A DNA stretch of 64,000 nucleotides, from positions 1 through 64,000 of the forward strand of contig JAXLUI010000003.1 in NCBI GenBank assembly GCA_046329585.1. Reading direction: 5' to 3'. The notes under the pieces are model-generated. The model was given only the letters and a program-made list of their open reading frames with translations, made no database searches and had not been told where the DNA came from. Both the position numbers and the translations under genes were made by a program. Below are positions 24,744-33,853 of this stretch, one piece after another; positions within the stretch are counted from its first letter, which is position 1; each line of letters begins with the position of its first letter. The stretch comes from DLKC01 sp002478885 (GTDB taxonomy: Bacteria > Bacteroidota > Bacteroidia > Chitinophagales > Chitinophagaceae).

Positions 24744-27470
24744 TTATTCTTTTACAAAGTTTGACGATACCCACCCGCCATTGGTTTCAATTCTTACAGC
24801 GTACAAGCCGGATTTTAATTGCGCTACATTTACGGCTGCTCCCGGTTCTGCCAGAAAGTTCATTATTACGACACCATTCATATCCACGATTTGCGCTTTC
24901 AACTTTTCGCCCGCTGCCGGCAAACCAATCCTGAGCATATCTTTTACCGGGTTTGGATACAGTAACAACATTGCGCCATCGTAACGCAACCAGCGAACAG
25001 GGCTGTAACCGGACTTACCATCTTTGTCCACCAGTTTGAGCCGGTAATAATTGCTTTGTTTCAAGGGGCTAAGGTCTGTATAATGGTACTCATTTTCAGT
25101 CTTGCCGTTGTTATATGTTTTTATGGTTGCAATACTGGCAAACTCACGCCCGTTTCCACTGCGCTGTATGTCGAAACGATCAGTATTTATTTCCTGTGCA
25201 GTAGCCCATGCAAGTAAGTTAACGTTGCCCGAATGGCCTGCGGTAAATGACAATAACCTTAGCGGCAGCACCACATCGCCTGTTACTCTTGTCTTTTCGG
25301 TATTCGTCTGTACCGGCGCATTGTAGTCGAAATAAATCGAAGCAGTATTGCGGATCACATCCTCCACTTTAAGGTTGGTGTTTGCTTTGATACGGTAGAC
25401 AATATACCCATGGCTGCCCGGCTCATTTGCTGTGCTGTCAGGCAACATAATATGGCTGAAAGTCCAGGTACAATTATTCCCACTTATATTAAGCTGGCAG
25501 CCGTGGCTTGCCGTTAACATTTGCAGGCTATTCCAGTCCAGTTTTTTATCAAGTGTATCTTTAACGGTAATGTTGATGGCCGGGGCATTACCGGTATTTT
25601 GAAAGCGGATTGTATAAACCAGCCATTCGCCTCCTGCTATTTTACTCTGCACAACGGTACCAGCATGATTCTCTGATTTATCATTCGGGTCGAAAGAGCT
25701 TCTCACCGGTTGTACGACAGCCGAGCTGTCATTGGCCGGAGTGACATCTGTCTCTATAGGGTTGATTGTCGCAATTGACCTAAGCGTATCACCGATCGAA
25801 GCATTTCCCGGCGGCAGGTCAAACCTGGCGTGAATCGAAGCTGTATCCAGCGGCGAAAGATTGCTGTAATTCCAGCGGATCGTATCGCCATGGATGAAAT
25901 CATCGGGTGGTGTGGAAGACACAAAGTCAAGACGGCTGTCTTTGACCAATTGTACGTAGCCATTACCCACCGTATCAGTACCAGCATTCTGGTAATTGAT
26001 GTTGTAGTTAACGCCAAAGCCAGGAACCGCGGCACCCGTGACAGAAAACATGCTGACGAAAATATCCCTTTGGCCGGCAACTGGTTGTAGGGCAAAAAAC
26101 ACGCTATCATCTTGGCCATAGCTTGTAAAAGAAAAGCTATGTATTGCGGGAACAGGTATATAGTAGTTGTTTGGCGGAATAAAATAGGCGGAAAAATTAC
26201 CTGTATCCACACCCATCCTGAAATTTCCGTGTGTTGACATGGTTACGGTAGAGTCGTTATTTTTTTTCAGTATGATTTTACCAGTCGTAAAAAAGACTTC
26301 ATTGGAATCCTTCTGGCCGTTGCGGTTTAAGTCGTAGTAGCTGTAACCGTGAACCTGGTTAAGTAAAAAGGAATCCATGGTTATTTTGCATACCCTTGGC
26401 TCTTCCGAAGTCGCGAAATAAACATTTCCGGCAATATCTGTTGTAAAGCCCCAGGGAATTCCGATCGAAGCATCAGTAGCAAGAAGGCCATCGCCGTCAT
26501 ACCAGCTGTTGCCTGTTCCTGCAATCGTTGATATAATATTATTTTTTTGATCGACTTTGCGGATCCTTGAACTTTCATCAACAAAGAGAATATTGTCAGC
26601 ACTATCTAGGTCTATTCCAAAGAGAGGAGTAAGCGCAGCCAGGTTGGCCGGCCCTCCATCCCCGCTAAAACCTGCTATGCCACTGCCTGCCACTGTATGA
26701 ATTTTCCCATCCGACATGGTTACTTTCCTGATCCTGTGATTGGAATAATCCCCAATGTAGAGATCCCCGTTCTTGTCTGTACTTATATCCCAAACGTATC
26801 CAACCTGGGCCTGTTTGGCAGGAATCTCATCGCCATTGTACCCAAGATAACCGATACCTGCTACTGTTGTAATAATACCCGTTGTGAGATCTATTTTCCG
26901 CACCCGGCAATCATACCCACCGGTGCTGTATAAATTTCTGCCGGAAGCATCCAGCTCAATGCCATCAACGAGTTGGAATTTGGCGTCGATTGCCAATCCG
27001 CCATCGCCGGAGTAGCCATATTGCCCTGTGCCTGCGATGGTGGTTATTATGCCTGTACTTTTTTCTATTTTCCTGATACGGCAGTTGTTGCCGTCGGCGA
27101 GATAGATGTTCCCCAGGGAATCTATTGCCAATCCACCCATCCAGTTACTAAACTGCGCATTTACAGCCAGGCCCCCATCACCACTATAGCCGGGTACGCC
27201 GGTTCCGGCAATGGTAGAGATGATGCCGGTGGCTGCATCGATCCTGCGGATTACAGCGTTGTCTGCATCTACAAAAAAGATATTGCCCGCTTTGTCAACT
27301 GCTATGCCGGTAGCGTCACCGGTAGTTGCGTAGATTGCGGGGCCGCCATCCCCGGTATAATTTCTTGTACCATTACCTGCGATGGTGGTTACAATCTGTG
27401 GCATGGCCCGGGTTGACAAAAAAACAGTTATGCAGCAGAGCAGTAAGCGGGATGCTTTTGGGGGTAACAT
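24744..27470 (-). CDS. Secreted NHL-repeat protein with T9SS sorting tail
   Basis: 908 residues. Signal peptide, then six NHL-type repeats of about 55-60 residues (about 25-370), each with a TIAGtG...GYSGDGG segment, forming a beta-propeller that usually binds proteins or glycans. Middle: a SdrD-like/DUF11 stretch (about 590-720) with FDPNDKSE and YTIRFQNTGNAPA. The C-terminus (about 825-908), LLLYPNPVKDML ... GLYAVRIETNGG, is a type IX secretion sorting domain that directs export across the outer membrane and anchoring. Likely a surface protein of unknown ligand. A monocistronic gene converging on the glycosyltransferase. Confidence 0.88.
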   Translation of the reverse strand: MLPPKASRLLLCCITVFLSTRAMPQIVTTIAGNGTRNYTGDGGPAIYATTGDATGIAVDKAGNIFFVDADNAVIRRIDAATGIISTIAGTGVPGYSGDGGLAVNAQFSNWMGGLAIDSLGNIYLADGNNCRIRKIEKSTGIITTIAGTGQYGYSGDGGLAIDAKFQLVDGIELDASGRNLYSTGGYDCRVRKIDLTTGIITTVAGIGYLGYNGDEIPAKQAQVGYVWDISTDKNGDLYIGDYSNHRIRKVTMSDGKIHTVAGSGIAGFSGDGGPANLAALTPLFGIDLDSADNILFVDESSRIRKVDQKNNIISTIAGTGNSWYDGDGLLATDASIGIPWGFTTDIAGNVYFATSEEPRVCKITMDSFLLNQVHGYSYYDLNRNGQKDSNEVFFTTGKIILKKNNDSTVTMSTHGNFRMGVDTGNFSAYFIPPNNYYIPVPAIHSFSFTSYGQDDSVFFALQPVAGQRDIFVSMFSVTGAAVPGFGVNYNINYQNAGTDTVGNGYVQLVKDSRLDFVSSTPPDDFIHGDTIRWNYSNLSPLDTASIHARFDLPPGNASIGDTLRSIATINPIETDVTPANDSSAVVQPVRSSFDPNDKSENHAGTVVQSKIAGGEWLVYTIRFQNTGNAPAINITVKDTLDKKLDWNSLQMLTASHGCQLNISGNNCTWTFSHIMLPDSTANEPGSHGYIVYRIKANTNLKVEDVIRNTASIYFDYNAPVQTNTEKTRVTGDVVLPLRLLSFTAGHSGNVNLLAWATAQEINTDRFDIQRSGNGREFASIATIKTYNNGKTENEYHYTDLSPLKQSNYYRLKLVDKDGKSGYSPVRWLRYDGAMLLLYPNPVKDMLRIGLPAAGEKLKAQIVDMNGVVIMNFLAEPGAAVNVAQLKSGLYAVRIETNGGWVSSNFVKE

Positions 27471-27672
27471 GTTGGCTATCGAAAAGGTGGTTGTTTGAGT
27501 ATAGTTTGGTCTGTACCAAAATAAGAAGAAAAATGGATACTTTGATCTTGTTGTGCTTATTTTAAGCCCGATACCGGCATGAGTTTGAAGCTATTATTAC
27601 AGCACAAGTTTGCTGCCAAAAGTTATCGGGGGTACAACTGTCCGCAGCCACCAATGCTGTAGCCTGTTACAC

Positions 27673-27700
27673 AAAAAAAATCCTGCTGACAGGAGCAGGA
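27673..27700 (-). terminator. Terminator of sucB
   Basis: Perfect 7-bp stem TCCTGCT / AGCAGGA (27681-27687 with 27694-27700), then eight T on the minus strand. In the 259-bp gap 27471-27729 I see no other clear feature. Confidence 0.82.
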
Positions 27701-27729
27701 CCAAAATAATATAAGCGGTTATACAATTG

Positions 27730-28962
27730 TTACAGTTCGAGCAAGGCCTTTACCGGGTCTTTGCCAAACAACAGCAACTCCGGGTTTTCCAACAGCTCTT
27801 TCACCCTTACGAGGAAGCTTACGCTTTCGCGGCCATCGATCACGCGGTGATCGTAACTCAGTGCGAGGTACATCATCGGGCGCACCACCACCTGGCCATT
27901 GACCGCCATCGGGCGCTCCTGTATTTTATGCATACCAAGGATCGCGCTTTGAGGGATATTGATGATCGGGGTGCTCATAAGGCTGCCAAACACACCACCG
28001 TTGGTAATGGTGAAGGTGCCGCCCTGTAATTCTTCCATGGTTAATTTGTTGTCGCGTGCCTTGCCTGCGAGTTCGACAACCTTCTTTTCGATGTCTGCCA
28101 TGCTAAGACTTTCCACATTGCGCATAACAGGAACGGTTAAGCCACGGGGTGTGCTGACGGCGATGCTTATATCGGCATAATCGTGGTAGATCAATTCATC
28201 AGCGTCGATATAACAATTGACCGCGGGCCATTCGCTTAATGCAATAGCGCACGCTTTGGCAAAGAAACTCATGAAGCCGAGATTAACACCATGCGACTTA
28301 TTAAAAGCATCTTTGAATTGCTTGCGTATTTCCATTATGCGTGTCATGTCCACCTCGTTAAAAGTGGTGAGCATCGCAGTGGTATTTTTTGCTTCCACCA
28401 AACGGCGGCTGATAGTCTTGCGGAGGTTGCTCATTTTCTCCCTGCGGACATTGCGGGAAAAGAGGTCTTGTCCCTGGAATGATTGCTTGCCCGGATGCGA
28501 CAATGCCTCGAGTACGTCCTGTTTTAAAATTTTGCCACCGGCGCCGCTTGGCGTGATGGATGCCGGGGCCACTTTTTTGTCAGCAATTATTGCGGCGGCT
28601 ACAGGCGTAGCTTTAATATCATTTGTAACGGCAGTGACAGGTGCCTCGGACGATGCCGGTTTTGTTGCCGGAGCAGGGGCAGGCTGTTCGCGAGCCGGAG
28701 CAGCTGCCGCAGCTGCAGCTGGTTTTGCTGCAGTTTCATCGATATGAGCGAGCACGGATCCAATATTGAGCGTATCGCCTTCTTTGGCAATGATCTTTAA
28801 GGAGCCCGCCTGTTCGGCATTAACCTCGAAGGTAGCCTTCTCACTTTCCAGTTCGGCAATCACTTCGTCACGGTCAACATATTCACCGTCTTTTTTCACC
28901 CATTTTAAAAGGGTTACTTCATTGATTGATTCGCCTACCGATGGAACTTTTATCTCGATCAT
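27730..28962 (-). CDS. sucB: Dihydrolipoamide succinyltransferase (E2 of 2-oxoglutarate dehydrogenase)
   Basis: 410 residues. Lipoyl domain 1-75 with the lipoylated Lys42 (ESEKATFEV), an Ala/Pro-rich linker (about 80-135), a peripheral subunit-binding domain (ASITPSGAGGKILKQDVLEAL) and a catalytic acyltransferase core with His372 and Asp376 (HRVIDGRE). It transfers the succinyl group to CoA in the TCA cycle. The sucA partner is not adjacent: neighbours are a symporter and a T9SS protein. The start is preceded by a -7 box at 28985-28992. Confidence 0.93.
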   Translation of the reverse strand: MIEIKVPSVGESINEVTLLKWVKKDGEYVDRDEVIAELESEKATFEVNAEQAGSLKIIAKEGDTLNIGSVLAHIDETAAKPAAAAAAAPAREQPAPAPATKPASSEAPVTAVTNDIKATPVAAAIIADKKVAPASITPSGAGGKILKQDVLEALSHPGKQSFQGQDLFSRNVRREKMSNLRKTISRRLVEAKNTTAMLTTFNEVDMTRIMEIRKQFKDAFNKSHGVNLGFMSFFAKACAIALSEWPAVNCYIDADELIYHDYADISIAVSTPRGLTVPVMRNVESLSMADIEKKVVELAGKARDNKLTMEELQGGTFTITNGGVFGSLMSTPIINIPQSAILGMHKIQERPMAVNGQVVVRPMMYLALSYDHRVIDGRESVSFLVRVKELLENPELLLFGKDPVKALLEL

Positions 28963-28984
28963 ACCTTCTGCATTTTTGGGATTG

Positions 28985-28992
28985 CAAACCTA
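28985..28992 (-). promoter_or_regulatory. Bacteroidota -7 box of sucB
   Basis: On the minus strand TAGGTTTG, an exact TAnnTTTG match, 22 bp upstream of the sucB ATG. Confidence 0.5.
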
Positions 28993-29040
28993 ATTCAAAA
29001 TATGGAAAATGTGAATCTTTTTCGCGTAAAGCCAAACCTG

Positions 29041-30789
29041 TCAGGCGTTGGCGGCGGGCGCCGGGTTGCTCATTTTTGACAGCGCCAGGCTTAACAAAAC
29101 CACCGAGCCTGCACCAACCACGTTCAGCCAGAGAAAACTGAAGCCAATAACCCCCGATTTGTCCAACGCGTACAAAGCTATCACCAGGATCTCACTTACC
29201 ACAGCACTAAGGAATACCGGGTTGCCATTTATTTTTTTCAGGTAAAAAGCCACGAGGAAAATGCCAAGTATCACCCCGTAGAAAAGCGAGCCATATTCAT
29301 TTACTGCCTGTATAAGGCTGCCCATATTGGTGGAAAACTCAGCGACCACAATGCAGAATACACCCCAGCCAAACGTAAACCATTTTGAAAGTTTGTACTT
29401 CTTTTCCTCTGCCAGCGCCTCTGCACCGATCTTAACGCTATGCATCCTGAACCTGATGTAAAAATCGACAATCGTGCACGACGCCAGCGAATTAAGCGCT
29501 GCCGCAATGGAACCCCATGACGCGAGAAATATTACTGCGATTAATAAGCCCACCAGGCCTGCCGGAAGGTTATCAACCACAAAGCGAAGAAATATATAGT
29601 TGGTGTCGTTTGTATCAATGGAAGGATCAGCTTTCTTCAAAGTGCTCTTGTACTGGCTGCGCAATGCCTCTATAGCCTGGTTTGCTTTGGCCAGGCTGTC
29701 TTTAACGGTCGCTGTGTTGGCCGCTTCTGTATGCACGGCACTGAGGTAGGAAGCCGATAACCTGCCTTGTTCCACGTTCATTGTTTCGAACCGGTGTTCG
29801 AGCATTTTAAGACTGTCGCCGTAAGCTGTCTGGTAAATTTTTTCATCTACCGCCTTATTAAAAAAGACCGGGCCGCTATTGAACTGGTAGAAGGTAAAAA
29901 GTAAGGCGCCCAGTAATAAGATGGAAAATTGCATGGGCACTTTCACCAGGCCATTCATCAACAGGCCGAGCCTGCTTTCTGTGCTGTTCTTCGCTGTCAG
30001 GTAACGTCCCACCTGGCTTTGGTCGGTGCCGAAATACGATAATGCCAGGAAAAAACCGCCAACGAGGCCGCTTATAATATTGTATTTGTCGTTCCATGCA
30101 AAACCGTTGTCACCAATACCGGTGGTTATCACATTCAGCTTGCCGCTGGCCCCACTTACACTAAGCGCATCCGTGAAACTTACACCGGCGGGCATTTTAT
30201 GAACAATATAATACCCTGCAATAAACATGGCGCTGAAAATGATCGCCATTTGCAATTGCTGTGTATAAGCCACGGCTTTGGCGCCGCCGGTCACCGTGTA
30301 AATAATTAATATGCCGCCCATTACAATATTGGTCCAGAAAATATCCCAGCCAAGCAGCGACGAAAGAATAATCGATGGTGCATAAACGCTTATGCCGGTG
30401 CTAAAACCCCTGGACAATAAAAACAATGATGAAGTAAATGTTCTTGTCTTCAAGTCAAACCGCTGCTCCAGGTATTCGTATGCCGTAAAGACTTTTAGCT
30501 TGCTGAAAATGGGCACAAAGCTGATGCTGATAACGATCATGGCAAGGGGTAAGCCAAAATAATATTGAACGAAACGCATGCCATCGGTGAAGGCTTGTCC
30601 CGGTGCTGACAGAAAAGTAATGGCGCTTGCCTGTGTGCCCATAATGCTAAGCAGCACGAGATACCACGGCATGCTGCGGTTGCTGAGAAAATATCCTTCG
30701 ATACTTCTCGTGGTGCGGCTTTTATACAGTCCGTACACAACGATTGTTGCCAGTGTAATGATCAATACTATCCAGTCGGTTGTGCTCAT
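29041..30789 (-). CDS. Sodium:solute symporter family protein
   Basis: 582 residues, about 13 hydrophobic spans, beginning MSTTDWIVLIITLATIVVYGLYKSR. SSS features include SIMGTQASAITFLSAPGQAF, the conserved Gly-rich spans, and AQIAAA-like ASWGSIAAALNSLAS in TM8 near the second sodium site. A long loop with heptad-like character (about 335-390) joins two spans. Substrate not predictable; sialic acid, sugars and amino acids are all known for the family. Its ATG overlaps by 4 bp (ATGA) with the stop of a 39-residue membrane ORF, suggesting a two-component transporter. Confidence 0.88.
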   Translation of the reverse strand: MSTTDWIVLIITLATIVVYGLYKSRTTRSIEGYFLSNRSMPWYLVLLSIMGTQASAITFLSAPGQAFTDGMRFVQYYFGLPLAMIVISISFVPIFSKLKVFTAYEYLEQRFDLKTRTFTSSLFLLSRGFSTGISVYAPSIILSSLLGWDIFWTNIVMGGILIIYTVTGGAKAVAYTQQLQMAIIFSAMFIAGYYIVHKMPAGVSFTDALSVSGASGKLNVITTGIGDNGFAWNDKYNIISGLVGGFFLALSYFGTDQSQVGRYLTAKNSTESRLGLLMNGLVKVPMQFSILLLGALLFTFYQFNSGPVFFNKAVDEKIYQTAYGDSLKMLEHRFETMNVEQGRLSASYLSAVHTEAANTATVKDSLAKANQAIEALRSQYKSTLKKADPSIDTNDTNYIFLRFVVDNLPAGLVGLLIAVIFLASWGSIAAALNSLASCTIVDFYIRFRMHSVKIGAEALAEEKKYKLSKWFTFGWGVFCIVVAEFSTNMGSLIQAVNEYGSLFYGVILGIFLVAFYLKKINGNPVFLSAVVSEILVIALYALDKSGVIGFSFLWLNVVGAGSVVLLSLALSKMSNPAPAANA

Positions 30790-30905
30790 GAAAAATATTT
30801 AGTGAACCAATCGAAGAATATTATTAACGCGATCAGTACTGCCAGCACCAGCAGGTACCAGTATTTCCATTTTTTAAACAGGGGAATATGTTCTTTCTGC
30901 AGCAT
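30786..30905 (-). CDS. 39-residue single-span membrane protein, coupled to the symporter
   Basis: Start ATG at 30905 (MLQKEHIPLFKKWKYW), stop TGA at 30788-30786 overlapping the symporter ATG by 4 bp. One hydrophobic helix (about 16-32) with basic residues on the N-terminal side. Small upstream partners of SSS transporters are known elsewhere (YjcH with ActP, YhdT with PanF), so a symporter subunit is plausible. I do not recognise its family. The tight overlap and membrane-protein composition are the support. Confidence 0.62.
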   Translation of the reverse strand: MLQKEHIPLFKKWKYWYLLVLAVLIALIIFFDWFTKYFS

Positions 30906-30962
30906 CGCCAGGCAAGATGGGTTTTATTATGTTACAAGCTTATTAATCTTTTATCAGCGGCG

Positions 30963-30980
30963 GTTGTGTCACTCCCTTCA
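30963..30980 (-). repeat. Intergenic REP-like repeat, fragment
   Basis: Reads GTTGTGTCACTCCCTTCA on the plus strand, the variant core seen at 14072 and 47313, without a 3' block. It faces the type 2 copy at 31057; a hairpin CGCTGTTG/CAACAGCG lies between them (30991-31017). Confidence 0.55.
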
Positions 30981-31056
30981 GGGTCCGGAACGCTGTTGAG
31001 CAATCCAACAACAGCGCAAAGGTTTGTTGTTTATTCAGCCGCGTATTGCGATGAAC

Positions 31057-31140
31057 GTACAAGTGTCCAATGCCGGATAAGCCGGCATTATCGCGCAAGA
31101 GTCGATGCCAAATGTCTATTCTGCCGCTCGGCTCATCTCC
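31057..31140 (+). repeat. Intergenic REP-like repeat, type 2
   Basis: GTACAAGTGTCCA, then ATGCCGGATAAGCCGGCATT, then ATCGCGCAAGAG, with GATGCC and a CGGCTCATCTCC end. It lies between two small membrane ORFs on the minus strand. Confidence 0.85.
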
Positions 31141-31155
31141 CTTATACCCGTTGCG

Positions 31156-31317
31156 CTATCGCTTACCACCCGCAAGACTACCGCCAAGCAACCCGATGAT
31201 GAGGCCGATCACAAGGCCTGCTTCCACATTTTTGATCATAAAACCGATCGCTACCCCAAGTATTACCAGGAACCAGATGCTTACCCTTCGCCGCCCCGCT
31301 TTTTCTTTTTCCTTCAT
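31156..31317 (-). CDS. 53-residue two-span membrane protein
   Basis: Start ATG at 31317, 3 bp beyond the stop of the PIG-L gene, reading MKEKEKAGRRRVSIWF, then two hydrophobic stretches (about 12-28 and 32-50) with glycine spacing GLVIGLIIGLLGGSLAGG, ending GKR and stop at 31156. Too short for most ORF filters. The layout resembles the 80-residue protein at 20825. Likely in one transcript with the PIG-L gene; function unknown. Confidence 0.6.
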   Translation of the reverse strand: MKEKEKAGRRRVSIWFLVILGVAIGFMIKNVEAGLVIGLIIGLLGGSLAGGKR

Positions 31318-31320
31318 CGT

Positions 31321-33843
31321 TTATTTATTTTTTGGCAGCCCAACCAGGTTAGCAAAAAGTTTATAGGCTCCGGGTACGGCCGCGGGCAACTCCCTGAAAA
31401 ATACAAGCCCGGTATATACAAAGTTTCCTTTGCCGTATTTGGCTATAATGAGGCTTCCGTTGGTTTCGGTTTCTTTGGCGTCGTGCATGCCAAAAGGCGC
31501 AATATAATTTGAATCGGGTTTCTCTGCCTGGTATATGCTGCGTTCTTGTACCCAGCCTTCAAAATCTTTGGGAGTGATCTTATTCGGTGTGTTAAGTGCA
31601 GGCGTATTGGGCAATAAGATATTGACGGCCGCATTTTCATCGGTAACCCGCGTCCTGCTGATGGTAAAGGGATAAGGCCCGATCTTAGATGAAACGGTGC
31701 TAACGAAATTGCTGGTATTGTACTGCACGATATAATTACCGCCGTTATGCACATAATGCATGAGGATATTGTATTTGCCCGTGAGCCAGTCGTTGACATT
31801 GTAGGCACGCACGCCGGCGATCACCGCATCAAACTGCTTCAGGTTATCTTCGGTAATATTAGCCTCGTTCAGCAGTTTAACATCGTAACCCATTTGCGTT
31901 AAAGCCTGCGGCACTTTGTCGCCGGCGCCGGTTATATAGCCAATGGTTTTGCCTTTTACTTTTACCGGTTCGCTTACCAGCTTTACTTCATCGCGGTAGA
32001 AATAACTGATGTGCGGAATATGATCGTACTGTATGGCTTTAAGATACTGCGTATAAACGCTGCTGTCGCCGTTGCTCATGGTTGAGATATCTACACTGAG
32101 CATATTCTCTTTATTTTTTTTGACAACATTTTTTACCGGAACGGAGGTTTCAAATATTTTCCCCGGCTCAAAGTCAACGATGCTGTCTTTTGTATACACA
32201 ACGGTAGCTCCCTGGTGAATATTCAGGGTTACGATAACATTTTTCGCATATACATTCGATTTATACTGTACATGCAGCTGCATGTTGGCCGTTTGTTCAT
32301 TTCCGGGCTGAATGTTGGTCATTACCACGGCCGGCGTAACGGAAACAATAACCGGTGGAATAACCGCAACCGGTTCGTATAATTCACCCTTTACAGGATC
32401 GGTGAATTTGTATTGCACCGGCCGGGTTACAGTAAAGCTGATATCGCCTGCAGTGAATGTAAACGCGGCGCTGTATTCGGGCTGACTTTGCGCGCTGCCG
32501 ATCAACTGCTGATCGCTTACGTTAAAGCTGCCTTTGTCCATGGGATTGGCCAGCCAGTAAGGTTGCGAGATTTGTTTACCCTTGACGAGCATCGCTTTCG
32601 TAAAGTTCAGGTTTTTGTTAACACCGAGCGGCGCTGTAAAAGAAGAATCGAAACCATTAAGCTTTATCTCTTTTAATTCAATGCCGGCATTGTTTCTCTT
32701 GTTGACAAAAAACTGCACTTTAATGCTATCGCCCTGTACGGCGTATTCGGCAGCAGCGGTAGCTTCTGCGTAAACACCACTACAGGCGATGATAAGTTTT
32801 CTTACATCTTCCAGTTTGCTTTCCCAATAAATGCTGTTTGTTGAAAGCTGCTGAATGTGTTTATACAAATCAACCAGTGCAGCAACAGCATTTTCCGGGT
32901 GCTCAAAATTGTAACTGCTAATGATATTATTGATCTGTGTTTGGATGGAAGCGCCGCCGCCGATCCTGTCCCAGGTGGTGGTAACGCCATCCATCAGGTC
33001 GGTCTTAACGCTGTCGCCGGCGGTGTGTTCAAAATATTCGAACGCCTGTCCCCGCTGGCGCGGCACGCCAAAGCCCTGGCTTTTGTGCTGGCTGCGGCTT
33101 TCGCTTGCTATTTCGCCATAGCTTTTACCAAGAAGGCTGTTGTAAACGCCCACATCTATTTTATACTGTTTATCGTTGGTGGTATTGGTTGTTCCAAAGT
33201 TGAACGTGTTCCATAGTATTCTCTTTGCCTGCCATACCTGGACACCCTGTTTTAATTGTTCCGGGAACATGTTCGGATCGGCGGCAGCGGTGAAGGCCTC
33301 TTTTGCTAAAATTTCGGATGCCTGGTGATGGCCGTGGCCGGCTCTTTCGTCGCCCGGGAAACGGGTAATGATTACATCGGGCTGGAATTTGCGGATGACC
33401 CAAACAACATCGCTTAATATTTTATCGTGCCCCCATGTTGAAATGGCCTCCGTGGAAGTTTTACAAAAGCCAAAGTCAAAAGCGCGGGAGAAAAACTGCT
33501 CCGCGCCATCGATCCTGCGGGCGGAGAGCAATTCCTGTGTTCTTATAAGGCCAAGTTCAATGCCCTGCTCATCGCCGATAAGATTTTGACCACCATCACC
33601 GCGTGTAAGGCTCATATAGCCCGTGCGGTATTGCTTTTCTTTTGCGAGATAGGCGAGCAGCCTTGTATTCTCATCGTCGGGATGTGCGGCTATATACAAC
33701 ACGCTGCCCAGCACATTCAGCTTTTTTAGTTGCAGGTAAATATCTGAGCTGTTATAACTTGCCGGGGTTTGGGCCTGGAGAAAAGATGAGTGAGAAAACA
33801 ACAAAGAGAAACAAAAAACAATTGTTGGTATTTTTTTGATCAT
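31321..33843 (-). CDS. Exported PIG-L (LmbE-like) deacetylase, long form
   Basis: 840 residues from ATG 33843 (MIKKIPTIVFCF, a signal peptide ending near FLQAQ). The N-terminal 250 residues are a PIG-L/LmbE zinc de-N-acetylase: AHPDDENTRLLAYL (zinc ligands His-Pro-Asp-Asp), TRGDGGQN, and HGHHQAS (third ligand region). The remaining 550 residues contain beta-sandwich-like parts and a C-terminal region similar to a glutamine-amidotransferase-like fold (QYDHIPHISYF ... FDAVIAGVRAYNV). Such long forms are common in Bacteroidota; the deacetylated sugar is unknown. Two starts further upstream give longer frames without a signal peptide at the N-terminus, so I reject them. Confidence 0.85.
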   Translation of the reverse strand: MIKKIPTIVFCFSLLFSHSSFLQAQTPASYNSSDIYLQLKKLNVLGSVLYIAAHPDDENTRLLAYLAKEKQYRTGYMSLTRGDGGQNLIGDEQGIELGLIRTQELLSARRIDGAEQFFSRAFDFGFCKTSTEAISTWGHDKILSDVVWVIRKFQPDVIITRFPGDERAGHGHHQASEILAKEAFTAAADPNMFPEQLKQGVQVWQAKRILWNTFNFGTTNTTNDKQYKIDVGVYNSLLGKSYGEIASESRSQHKSQGFGVPRQRGQAFEYFEHTAGDSVKTDLMDGVTTTWDRIGGGASIQTQINNIISSYNFEHPENAVAALVDLYKHIQQLSTNSIYWESKLEDVRKLIIACSGVYAEATAAAEYAVQGDSIKVQFFVNKRNNAGIELKEIKLNGFDSSFTAPLGVNKNLNFTKAMLVKGKQISQPYWLANPMDKGSFNVSDQQLIGSAQSQPEYSAAFTFTAGDISFTVTRPVQYKFTDPVKGELYEPVAVIPPVIVSVTPAVVMTNIQPGNEQTANMQLHVQYKSNVYAKNVIVTLNIHQGATVVYTKDSIVDFEPGKIFETSVPVKNVVKKNKENMLSVDISTMSNGDSSVYTQYLKAIQYDHIPHISYFYRDEVKLVSEPVKVKGKTIGYITGAGDKVPQALTQMGYDVKLLNEANITEDNLKQFDAVIAGVRAYNVNDWLTGKYNILMHYVHNGGNYIVQYNTSNFVSTVSSKIGPYPFTISRTRVTDENAAVNILLPNTPALNTPNKITPKDFEGWVQERSIYQAEKPDSNYIAPFGMHDAKETETNGSLIIAKYGKGNFVYTGLVFFRELPAAVPGAYKLFANLVGLPKNK

Positions 33844-33853
33844 GCGGCCTTGT

